From contig NZ_QMDL01000001.1 in assembly GCF_003336705.1 (NCBI RefSeq), positions 806,001 to 870,000 of the forward strand: a stretch of 64,000 nucleotides of DNA, written 5' to 3'. The position numbers and the translations under genes are program-made. Source of the DNA: Marinobacter litoralis. GTDB lineage: Bacteria; Pseudomonadota; Gammaproteobacteria; Pseudomonadales; Oleiphilaceae. Positions 40,255-48,104 of this stretch are shown here, piece after piece. Numbering within the stretch: the stretch's first letter is position 1; each line of letters starts with the position of its first letter. The notes beneath the pieces were generated by a model that saw only the letters and a program-made list of their open reading frames with translations, searched no databases and was not told where the DNA came from.

Positions 40255-42245
40255 TTCGGTACCCCATACGCTTGGTCGCGGTACAGTTTCAGCGGCAGAA
40301 TCGCATGGGCCAACGCCTTCTTCAAGTCGGCTTGTTTGGGTGCGTCTGATCGGTAATCAGTGTTTCCGGTTTCTGGAGAATAAACACCAGACAAGGGAGA
40401 GTTTTCTGGCCTTAATACCGTCACCTTGAATTCACTGTCCATCCACGCGTAATAGTCATTAAATTGCATAATTGCACGGCCCGGCTCATCCGGGAATTTA
40501 GCGAAATCCCGACCGATCATGGGATGTTCTCCAGCTACGCCCATGAGCGAGAGCAGCGTCGGGGCAAGGTCCACTTGGCTGGCTATTGTTTTAATGTGCC
40601 GCCCCTCAATATCCGCTCCCAGTATGAGCCCGGGAATCTGGAAGTTCTTGATAGGCACCAATTCATCGCCCCAAACCCGCGCGTCGTGGTCTGCCACGAC
40701 GAGGAACAGGGTGTCCTTCCAGTAGTCGCTCTTTCGTGCGGTGTCTATAAACTCGCCTAAGGCATAGTCGGCATATTTCACGGCATTGTAGACGGTATTC
40801 TTTTCCTCATCGTAACGCTCAATTCTGTTGTCGGGATATTCAAATGGGGTGTGATTGGATGACGAAAACACTAACCGGAAAAATGGCTTGCCAGTGTTGT
40901 GCAGCTTTGAGATATCTTCATGGGCTTTGGCGAACAGATCTTCATCACTGACGCCCCAGCTTCCGGTGAAAGCGGGGTTGGTGTAATTTTGTTGATCGAT
41001 AATCTGGTCAAACCCGTTGCCCGTGAAAAAGCTGCGCATGTTGTCGAAATGCGCTTGCCCGCCATAGATAAACCCGGTGTCGTAGCCCTTACTTTTGAGT
41101 AATGAGCCCAGCGTAAAGAACCCTGATTGAGAAAGGGAAAGCTTCACAACACTGCGAGCAGGGGAGGGTAAGAAGCCAGAGACCACTGCTTCAATACCTC
41201 GAACCGACCGGGTACCCGTCGCGTAAAGATTATCGAACCACCACCCCGAGTCTTTCAGGGCTTCCAGTCGTGGTGTGACCGGCGCTCCGCCCAGTGATTC
41301 AACGAATGTCGCGCCGAGGCTTTCTTCGAGAACGATAACAAGGTTTAAAGGGCGTGTTCGTTCTTTCGCCGGTCGTTGTTGGTGCAGCGTTGGGAATTGT
41401 TGAGAATTGAACGCTTCGTTGCGGAGCCATGGCTCGCTTCGGACTTCATTAACAATGTCAGCCAATGCCATCTCGCCGTAACTATCAGTCGCAGTGTCTT
41501 CATGTTTCAAATTGTAGATGGCAAAGGCCACCGACCAAGTTGAGTTGATGATCAGGGAATTCACAAGCGCATCGGATGTAAGGGCAAACATCGCCGGGTT
41601 TGCAGGGCGATGGCCTGTGGTCGAGCGAATGCTTATAAATACCGCGATCACCACGATGGGCCACACTAAAATCGCTTTGCGATAACTGCCCGGCTTAGCA
41701 TTTCGCATCGATGCCCTGAAGAAACGGGCAAACAGATAGGTAACTGAGAAGCAAAGAATGAGCCCTAAAATAACGCTAGGCAAGTAGCCTTCCCAAAGCA
41801 TGCTAAAGACTTCTTTTGGGTAGCTCAGGTATTCGATAAACAGGCGATTTGGCCGGGTATCGTATTCATTAATGAACGTTGGAGTTGCCAGTTCCATAAA
41901 AAGAAAGGCGAAAACGACGACGAGAGACCACAGGCCTGTAAGTCGCTTCCAGAAAGACCAGCTGAAGCGGTGGCCTAACAGTGGCAGCAATAATACGAGT
42001 GGCGCAACGGCCATACCGGCCATGATCAGATCAACCCGCAGCCCGACTATAAATATGCTGGGCCAAACAGGCGTTTCTATCACTCGGTCCAATTGCCAGG
42101 CCACCAGCAGCATGCGGGATAGGCCGCCAATTACCAGTATTGAGATGAACAGTATGACAATTGGGGAATACGCCCCGGCCCAGTTCAGCCAACGGTTAAC
42201 ACCGGCGGAATTAGAAGTATTACGAGATGAATCGAACGAACCCAT
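40251..42245 (-). CDS. LtaS-like sulfatase-fold membrane enzyme (phosphoglycerol/phosphoethanolamine transferase type)
   Basis: A 664-residue inner-membrane protein: five or so membrane helices in the first 230 residues and a large periplasmic sulfatase-fold domain. The metal/nucleophile motifs are NLVIVLEESLGATF and YATGTRSVRG (catalytic Thr), with VVADHDARVWG later. This architecture is shared by lipoteichoic acid synthase, OpgB-type phosphoglycerol transferases and related enzymes. In a Gram-negative, the likely role is adding a phospho-group to glucans or an envelope glycan, but the substrate is not determined. AAGGTA precedes the ATG. Convergent with the histidine kinase. Confidence 0.88.
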   Translation of the reverse strand: MGSFDSSRNTSNSAGVNRWLNWAGAYSPIVILFISILVIGGLSRMLLVAWQLDRVIETPVWPSIFIVGLRVDLIMAGMAVAPLVLLLPLLGHRFSWSFWKRLTGLWSLVVVFAFLFMELATPTFINEYDTRPNRLFIEYLSYPKEVFSMLWEGYLPSVILGLILCFSVTYLFARFFRASMRNAKPGSYRKAILVWPIVVIAVFISIRSTTGHRPANPAMFALTSDALVNSLIINSTWSVAFAIYNLKHEDTATDSYGEMALADIVNEVRSEPWLRNEAFNSQQFPTLHQQRPAKERTRPLNLVIVLEESLGATFVESLGGAPVTPRLEALKDSGWWFDNLYATGTRSVRGIEAVVSGFLPSPARSVVKLSLSQSGFFTLGSLLKSKGYDTGFIYGGQAHFDNMRSFFTGNGFDQIIDQQNYTNPAFTGSWGVSDEDLFAKAHEDISKLHNTGKPFFRLVFSSSNHTPFEYPDNRIERYDEEKNTVYNAVKYADYALGEFIDTARKSDYWKDTLFLVVADHDARVWGDELVPIKNFQIPGLILGADIEGRHIKTIASQVDLAPTLLSLMGVAGEHPMIGRDFAKFPDEPGRAIMQFNDYYAWMDSEFKVTVLRPENSPLSGVYSPETGNTDYRSDAPKQADLKKALAHAILPLKLYRDQAYGVPN

Positions 42246-42400
42246 GCATTTACCTTAAGCGGATGAATTAGCCAGAACTCGCTAGGAGTCGCAATGCAGG
42301 ATCAGGATAAAGCGGGGAGTGTCAGCAACGGTTCAGGAAAATATCAAGAAAATGTCAAACTGGACGAGGGCAGTATGGAGGGGGGGCAAATTCGAGGCAC

Positions 42401-42436
42401 AAAAAAAGCCACTTGGCTTTTGCCTAAGTGACTTTT
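42401..42436 (-). terminator. Terminator of tRNA-Val
   Basis: Read on the minus strand, a slightly imperfect hairpin (AGTCACTTAGGC / GCCAAGTGGCT, loop AAAA) is followed by seven T. It lies 15 bases after the tRNA 3' end. Confidence 0.8.
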
Positions 42437-42450
42437 CTGCTTGCAGGGAA

Positions 42451-42527
<77 letters not shown>

Positions 42528-42547
42528 ATGTCCTGCAACGGGGACGA

Positions 42548-42576
42548 AATATACTGATTATCCCGTTACTGGTCAA
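42548..42576 (-). promoter_or_regulatory. Promoter of tRNA-Val
   Basis: On the minus strand TTGACC (42576-42571), 17-bp spacer, TATATT (42553-42548), then a GC-rich discriminator CGTCCCC, as in stringently controlled stable-RNA promoters. The -35 overlaps the last codons of the DMT transporter gene. Confidence 0.75.
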
Positions 42577-43532
42577 CTACTTTGAGGCGTATTTTTCATT
42601 TTCACTAAGCCTTTAAGCGCGCGGCGCAAGGCATTCCAGCGGTTGACCAATAACGCAGCAAATATAAGGCCGCATCCGCCGATCTGGAGGAGAGTCATAC
42701 TCTCGCTAAACCATACTGCGGCAAACAGCGCGACCCATACCGGTTCTAATATAAGAATCACCACTCCATGACTGTGTGCTGACAGGCTCTGAGCATAGGT
42801 TTGCAGCAAAAAACGACCCGCGGTGGCGATGATGGCGCTGGCCAGTACCCACACGTATAGAATAGGCGGCGGATTGGTGAGGGTGGCTGCCCAAGGTTCG
42901 GTGATGGCGGATTCCGCTAGGGTGACTGCGCCTACGGTCAGAAGTGCCATGGCGGTGAGCGGCAGGGCGGGTACTTTCTTTTTCTCGATGGTTTCGCCGT
43001 GCTTGTTTACCACGGTCCGTTGGTTAGCGGTGCGGGTGTTCAAAGTGAAATAGAGCGCGAAGATAAACGCGGCCATCACAAAGTAAAGTTGGCCCGGGTC
43101 TGGTCGGAAGCCGTTTTCCAGTGAAAGCAGGGCCAGGCCCGCTACCGCAATGGGTATCGCTAGCCATGTGCTTATGGGCTGCGCTTCACCAAACACTACC
43201 CTTGCCAGGATGGGCACAATCACAACGCCCAAACTGGTCAGGAAGGCGCCTTCGCCCATGCTGTCGCCGTGAAAAAGCCCCATAATCCAGCAGGTCATGG
43301 CAATTCCGAACACTGCGCCGACACCAATGCTGCGTTGAATCTGATCCATGCTCAGGCGGCGCAAAGACGGCAAAGCCAACAGAAACAGTACGCCGCCAGC
43401 AATTAAAAAGCGGATTGCCATAAACAACAGCGGTGGCATCATGAGTACCGCTTCTTTCGAAAACATCCAGCCGACTGCCGCAAGAAGAGTGACGACAACC
43501 AAAAGAAGGTCGGATTTGTGAGCGTCAGACAT
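42573..43532 (-). CDS. DMT-family (EamA) transporter
   Basis: A 319-residue inner-membrane protein with about ten hydrophobic helices in two EamA repeats (about 10-140 and 180-305), the drug/metabolite transporter layout. A charged cytoplasmic loop (VVNKHGETIEKKK) joins the halves. Start taken at 43532 (MSDAHKSD); the frame extends 13 residues further upstream. The substrate cannot be predicted. Confidence 0.9.
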   Translation of the reverse strand: MSDAHKSDLLLVVVTLLAAVGWMFSKEAVLMMPPLLFMAIRFLIAGGVLFLLALPSLRRLSMDQIQRSIGVGAVFGIAMTCWIMGLFHGDSMGEGAFLTSLGVVIVPILARVVFGEAQPISTWLAIPIAVAGLALLSLENGFRPDPGQLYFVMAAFIFALYFTLNTRTANQRTVVNKHGETIEKKKVPALPLTAMALLTVGAVTLAESAITEPWAATLTNPPPILYVWVLASAIIATAGRFLLQTYAQSLSAHSHGVVILILEPVWVALFAAVWFSESMTLLQIGGCGLIFAALLVNRWNALRRALKGLVKMKNTPQSS

Positions 43533-43747
43533 GATTGAGTAAAGCCTGCATCGATAAAAAAGGTGGCCCAATTTATCGTTAGGTCGCTAAAAAAGAAAGC
43601 AGCGAAAACCGAGGGGAGGCGCCATGTACGTGTCAGTACGTTGTGCCTAAAGCGACATATACGATACATTTCGTCATAATGTTCGCTATCACGAAAAATA
43701 CTCCGTGGCTCTGATAGGGTCGCGTCTAACAGGTCAGAGGCAACAGG

Positions 43748-44164
43748 ATGCGGTACCTGCAATCATTTCATCGTCGCTTACGCTATCTACGCGAAGCGGG
43801 CCAGCTATCTTGTTCCGACATTGCCGTCATGTGCGGTGTAGAGGAAGCGGTGGTTCAGCGTTGGGAAGCCCCGGAGTTAAAGCAACGTAGATACCCGGGC
43901 GTGGCCGAACTGCTGGATTTGTGTGTAAAAACAGAAACGCCTCTCGAGCAATTGCTGGACATGAACGAGGACAGCGACGCTGATCAGATGGAGTTGCCGG
44001 GTTTGGTTGTCAGTAACGGTGACGGTCTGGCGGAGGCGCTGAAAGAGTTGGAGCAGGAAATAGAACGCGTACAACTGTCAGACGAAGAAATGGAAATTCT
44101 GCGCCGGTTCCGCAAAGCCTCAACGGATAACCGGCGCATGGTGTTGCAGTTGTTAGGGGGCTAA
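43748..44164 (+). CDS. Small HTH (XRE-like) DNA-binding protein
   Basis: 138 residues. The N-terminal half (about 5-65) is a lambda-repressor-like HTH: RRLRYLREAGQLSCSDIAVM, then GVEEAVVQRWEAPE and a YPGVAELLDLCVKTETPLEQLL helix. The second half is acidic, with a coiled-coil-like stretch (ALKELEQEIERVQLSDEEME) and a conserved-looking end RRFRKASTDNRRMVLQLLGG. AGAGG precedes the ATG at good spacing. Transcribed away from the DMT gene and convergent with galU. Targets are unknown. Confidence 0.82.
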   Translation: MRYLQSFHRRLRYLREAGQLSCSDIAVMCGVEEAVVQRWEAPELKQRRYPGVAELLDLCVKTETPLEQLLDMNEDSDADQMELPGLVVSNGDGLAEALKELEQEIERVQLSDEEMEILRRFRKASTDNRRMVLQLLGG

Positions 44165-44168
44165 CCCC

Positions 44169-45005
44169 TTACTTGCCTTTCTTGTAGATGTTTTCGTACA
44201 CGTAGTTGGTGGCGTCAACAAAGCCATCAATGCTTCCGCAGTCGAAACGTTTGCCTTTGAATTGATACGCCAGCACGCAGCCGTTCTTGGCTTGTTCCAG
44301 CAAGGCGTCGGTGATTTGTACTTCGCCGTTTTTGCCTGGAGGAGTGCGCTCCAGAATGTCGAAGATATCCGGGGTTAAAATATAGCGGCCAATGATGGCG
44401 AGGTTGCTCGGCGCATTCTCGGGCGCAGGCTTCTCAACCATGTCGGTGATGCGGTACAGGCCGTCTTTCATGGATTCACCGGCGATCACGCCGTACTTAT
44501 GGGTTTCGTCCATAGGCACTTCTTCAATAGCGACAATCGAGCAGCGGAACTGGTTGTACAGTTTCACCATCTGGCTCAATACACCGTCGTCGGCTTCCGG
44601 GCCCACGCAAAAGTCATCGGCCAGCACCACTGCGAACGGGTTGTCGCCGACCAGGTTGCGGCCGGTCAGAATGGCATGTCCCAACCCTTTCATCTCGCTC
44701 TGGCGGGTGAAGGCGAAGGTGTTGTTGTCAATCAAATCGCGGATGGAGGTCAACAGGCCTTCTTTGCCTGTACCGGCGATCTGATGTTCCAGCTCGTAAC
44801 TGATGTCGAAGTGGTCTTCGATTGCACGCTTACCACGGCCCGTCACGAAACCAAACTCGTGTATGCCAGCGTCGGCGGCTTCCTCTACGCCGTACTGAAC
44901 CAGCGGCTTGTTAACAACCGGCAGGATTTCTTTGGGCATGGCCTTGGTGGCCGGGAGGAAGCGTGTGCCATAACCGGCAACGGGGAAGAGACACTTCTTG
45001 ATCAT
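44169..45005 (-). CDS. galU: UTP-glucose-1-phosphate uridylyltransferase
   Basis: Makes UDP-glucose, the root of the nucleotide sugars used by GalE and Ugd here. The nucleotidyltransferase signature FPVAGYGTRFLPATKAMPKE and the VEKPAPENAPSNLAIIGRY region are complete. ATG 45014 is in frame, but ATG 45005 sits eight bases after AAGGA and starts MIKKCLFPVAG, giving 278 residues. Divergent from the GntR gene of the prp operon. Confidence 0.95.
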   Translation of the reverse strand: MIKKCLFPVAGYGTRFLPATKAMPKEILPVVNKPLVQYGVEEAADAGIHEFGFVTGRGKRAIEDHFDISYELEHQIAGTGKEGLLTSIRDLIDNNTFAFTRQSEMKGLGHAILTGRNLVGDNPFAVVLADDFCVGPEADDGVLSQMVKLYNQFRCSIVAIEEVPMDETHKYGVIAGESMKDGLYRITDMVEKPAPENAPSNLAIIGRYILTPDIFDILERTPPGKNGEVQITDALLEQAKNGCVLAYQFKGKRFDCGSIDGFVDATNYVYENIYKKGK

Positions 45006-45171
45006 AGGGTTCATCCTTTATTCGATTCGGGCTTGTTGGGAGCCTTCCCACAAAGTGCGCTAAGTGTAGCGAAGTTGTGCGCCTAAATGGAGGGTTTAGC
45101 GGGTATAAAGAGAGGGCGGCTCGTTTTCGGCCGTCGATCTGCTAACAATTAGACTTTAGCCGCAAGGTGTA

Positions 45172-45181
45172 TTGTTGACAA
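45172..45181. promoter_or_regulatory. Candidate GntR operator 1 of the prp operon
   Basis: TTGTTGACAA, inverted half-sites TTGT/ACAA around 2 bases (extends to ATTGTTGACAAT at 45171-45182). The form matches operators of FCD-type GntR regulators. A copy lies 52 bp downstream. Confidence 0.5.
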
Positions 45182-45223
45182 TCCGGCTATTCAGGCGTAG
45201 TTTTCGAACCATCATAACTCGGA

Positions 45224-45233
45224 TTGTTAACAA
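45224..45233. promoter_or_regulatory. Candidate GntR operator 2 of the prp operon
   Basis: TTGTTAACAA, perfect palindrome with the same TTGT/ACAA half-sites, ending three bases before the GntR start codon. The 52-bp centre-to-centre spacing is close to five helical turns. Confidence 0.5.
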
Positions 45234-45236
45234 AAC

Positions 45237-45917
45237 ATGGCTGAAGTTCAGTTGCAAACACAAACCCGTGCCGACGAAGCATTCGATTGTTTGCAAACGG
45301 CGATCGTTAAAGGTGATTTGGCGCCGGGTGAGAAAATCGGAGAGGTCGAGCTTTGCTCTCGGTTCAACCTGACGCGTGGGCCACTTCGTGAAGCGCTGGG
45401 TCGGTTGGAGTCTCGCGGTTTGCTAGTGCGCCGGCCTCATGCCGGAGTCAAGGTAGTTTCTGTCAGTGCGGATGAGTTGATCGAGCTGTATCGGATTCGT
45501 GAAGTGATGGAAGGCTTGGCGGCCAGGCAGGCAGCCGAACGCATGACCGATGAAGAAATCCGGGACTTACTCGCGACGCTGGATAGCCATGAAGCGATGA
45601 TCGAAGAAGCGCAAGGGCAAGCCTATTATCAGGCAGAAGGCGATTACGACTTCCATCACCGAATTGCCACCGGAAGTCGAAACACCAAGTTGGCCCAGAT
45701 GCTCTTGGGTGACCTTTATTACATGGTACGAATGTACCGTTACCGGTTAAGTACATCCGCCGGGCGCCCCCATATGGCGCTGGGTGAACACCGCAGTATC
45801 GTCGAAGCCATTGCACAACGCGATGGTGAACTCGCCGAATTTCTAATGAAAAGACACATCAACGCCGCCCGTCAAAATATTGAGAAAAAGATTCAAGAAG
45901 GCGTTCTAACCATCTGA
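45237..45917 (+). CDS. GntR-family (FCD) regulator of the methylcitrate operon
   Basis: 226 residues: N-terminal winged HTH (about 12-75, GEKIGEVELCSRFNLTRGPLREALGRLESRGLL) and a C-terminal FCD ligand domain (about 85-215) with the metal/ligand residues DYDFHHRIATGSRN. First gene of the prp operon, 16 bp before prpB; GntR regulators hold this place in many pseudomonads, where they sense methylcitrate-cycle intermediates. The promoter region carries two matching palindromes, consistent with autoregulation. Confidence 0.9.
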   Translation: MAEVQLQTQTRADEAFDCLQTAIVKGDLAPGEKIGEVELCSRFNLTRGPLREALGRLESRGLLVRRPHAGVKVVSVSADELIELYRIREVMEGLAARQAAERMTDEEIRDLLATLDSHEAMIEEAQGQAYYQAEGDYDFHHRIATGSRNTKLAQMLLGDLYYMVRMYRYRLSTSAGRPHMALGEHRSIVEAIAQRDGELAEFLMKRHINAARQNIEKKIQEGVLTI

Positions 45918-45933
45918 TTAAGAGGTAATTGTT

Positions 45934-46818
45934 ATGGCTAAGCTTTCCGCAGGTGCTCGTTTTCGCAAGGCTCTGAAAGAAAACCAACCGCTGCAGATCG
46001 TTGGTACGATCAACGCCTACGCGGCCATGATGGCTGAGCGGGTAGGGCATCAGGCCATTTACCTGTCAGGTGGTGGTGTTGCTAACGCTTCCTACGGCCT
46101 GCCGGATCTGGGCATGACCAGCATGAACGACGTTGTAGAAGACGTTCGCCGTATTACCGCAGCTACGGATGTTCCGCTGTTGGTCGACATCGACACGGGT
46201 TGGGGCGGCGCATTCAACATTGCCCGCACCATTCGCGAAATGGAACGTGCAGGCGCGGCCGCTGTTCACATTGAAGATCAGGTTGCCCAGAAGCGTTGTG
46301 GCCACCGCCCGAACAAGGAAATTGTTTCGAAAGAAGAAATGGTGGATCGTATCCGAGCAGCAGCCGATGCTCGTGAGGATAAAGATTTCTTCATCATGGC
46401 CCGAACCGATGCCTTCCAGAAAGAAGGTCTGGAAGCTGCCATTGATCGTGCGAAAGCCTGCATCGAAGCCGGTGCGGATGGCATCTTCGCCGAAGCAGTC
46501 CACGAGCTGTCTGACTATAAGGCCTTTGCCGAAGCCATCGATGCTCCGATTCTCGCGAACATCACCGAGTTCGGTGCGACGCCTCTATACAACAAGGCTG
46601 AGCTGGCCGAAGCTGGCGCGGCGATGGTTCTGTACCCGCTGAGTGCCTTCCGTGCGATGAACAAAGCAGCGCTGACCGTGTACCAGAACATTCTGGAAAA
46701 AGGTGATCAGAAAGACGTAGTAGACTTGATGCAAACCCGCATGGAACTCTACGACTTCCTGAACTACCACGACTTCGAGCAGAAGCTGGACGAATTGTTC
46801 ACTCAGAAAAAAGACTGA
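45934..46818 (+). CDS. prpB: 2-methylisocitrate lyase
   Basis: Cleaves 2-methylisocitrate to pyruvate and succinate, the last step of the methylcitrate cycle. Isocitrate lyase superfamily barrel with VDIDTGWGG metal site and active loop KRCGH at residues 120-124 (Cys122 the base). 294 residues, full length. AAGAGG precedes the ATG. Confidence 0.96.
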   Translation: MAKLSAGARFRKALKENQPLQIVGTINAYAAMMAERVGHQAIYLSGGGVANASYGLPDLGMTSMNDVVEDVRRITAATDVPLLVDIDTGWGGAFNIARTIREMERAGAAAVHIEDQVAQKRCGHRPNKEIVSKEEMVDRIRAAADAREDKDFFIMARTDAFQKEGLEAAIDRAKACIEAGADGIFAEAVHELSDYKAFAEAIDAPILANITEFGATPLYNKAELAEAGAAMVLYPLSAFRAMNKAALTVYQNILEKGDQKDVVDLMQTRMELYDFLNYHDFEQKLDELFTQKKD

Positions 46819-46859
46819 ATCGTTAAAACTCTAATAACTGAACATTGAGGGAGACCAAC

Positions 46860-47993
46860 ATGGCTGAAGCAAAGAAACTAGGTGGAGCAGGTCTGCGTGG
46901 CCAGGTAGCTGGTGAAACTGCGTTGTGTACTGTGGGTAAAACCGGAGCGGGCCTCACCTATCGTGGCTACGACGTAAAAGATCTGGCAGAGCATGCTCAG
47001 TTCGAAGAAGTGGCGTACCTGCTGCTGCGGGGCAAATTGCCGAACCAGCAAGAGCTGGATGCCTACAAAACCAAACTCAAGAGCCTGCGCACACTGCCGG
47101 ATGCTCTGAAAACGGTTCTGGAGCAAATCCCGAGCAATGCGCATCCGATGGATGTGATGCGTACCGGTTGTTCCATGTTGGGTAACCTGGAAACCGAAAA
47201 CGATTTCAGCGAGCAGGACGATAAAATCGACCGCATGCTGGCGGCGTTCCCGGCGATCATTACTTATTGGTACCGCTTCGCTCATGAAGGCGTGCGCATC
47301 GATACCGCGAACAGCGAATCCGATTCCATTGGTGGCCTGTTCCTGGAGTTGTTGCACGGCAAGAAGCCGAGCGAGCTGCATGAGCGTGTAATGAACGTGT
47401 CGTTGATTCTGTACGCAGAGCACGAATTCAATGCCTCCACCTTTACGGCTCGCGTATGCGCCTCAACGCTGTCAGACATTCACAGCTGTGTGACCGGCGC
47501 GATCGGCTCTTTGCGTGGTCCGCTGCACGGTGGTGCCAACGAAGCCGCTATGGAATTGATCCAGCGTTTCAAAACCCCGGATGAAGCCGAAGCCGGCCTG
47601 ATGGGCATGCTTGAGCGCAAAGAAAAGATTATGGGCTTCGGCCACGCGATCTACACCGATTCGGATCCCCGTAACGGTATTATCAAGCAGTGGTCCGAGA
47701 AGCTGGCGCAAGAAGTGGGCGATACCGTTCTGTACCCGGTTTCGGTTCGTTGTGAAGAAGTTATGTGGCGCGAGAAGAAGCTGTTCTGCAACGCGGATTT
47801 CTTCCACGCCTCGGCTTATCACTTCATGGGCATCCCGACCGAACTGTTTACGCCCATCTTCGTGATGTCGCGAGTATCCGGTTGGACCGCGCACGTGAAA
47901 GAGCAGCGTGCCAAGAACCGTATCATCCGCCCAAGCGCGGACTACACCGGCCCGGAAAATCAGGAATGGCTGCCGATCGAAAAGCGCAGCTAA
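46860..47993 (+). CDS. prpC: 2-methylcitrate synthase
   Basis: Condenses propionyl-CoA with oxaloacetate. Citrate synthase family; catalytic histidines His223 (PLHGGANEAAM) and His262 (GFGHAIYTDSDPR), and the C-terminal RVSGWTAHVKEQ. The short 377-residue form is typical of PrpC. TTG 46845 is in frame, but ATG 46860 has GAGGGAG upstream. It follows prpB by 41 bp. Confidence 0.96.
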   Translation: MAEAKKLGGAGLRGQVAGETALCTVGKTGAGLTYRGYDVKDLAEHAQFEEVAYLLLRGKLPNQQELDAYKTKLKSLRTLPDALKTVLEQIPSNAHPMDVMRTGCSMLGNLETENDFSEQDDKIDRMLAAFPAIITYWYRFAHEGVRIDTANSESDSIGGLFLELLHGKKPSELHERVMNVSLILYAEHEFNASTFTARVCASTLSDIHSCVTGAIGSLRGPLHGGANEAAMELIQRFKTPDEAEAGLMGMLERKEKIMGFGHAIYTDSDPRNGIIKQWSEKLAQEVGDTVLYPVSVRCEEVMWREKKLFCNADFFHASAYHFMGIPTELFTPIFVMSRVSGWTAHVKEQRAKNRIIRPSADYTGPENQEWLPIEKRS

Positions 47994-48030
47994 AGGCCCG
48001 GCAATCAAAGGGATTTACTGACTCCCCGCA

Positions 48031-48060
48031 GGGGTCTGTCCCCTCGGGGGGGCAGACCCC
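48031..48060. repeat. GGGGTCTG-type hairpin between prpC and acnD
   Basis: GGGGTCTGTCCCC (48031-48043) and GGGGGGGCAGACCCC (48046-48060) form a near-perfect hairpin; same family as 50776-50803 and the palindrome in ruvA. It could stabilise or partially terminate the transcript. Confidence 0.75.
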
Positions 48061-48104
48061 AACCGTATTTTGCCTGAGCCGATCTCCGAATTAGAGGACA
48101 CGAG

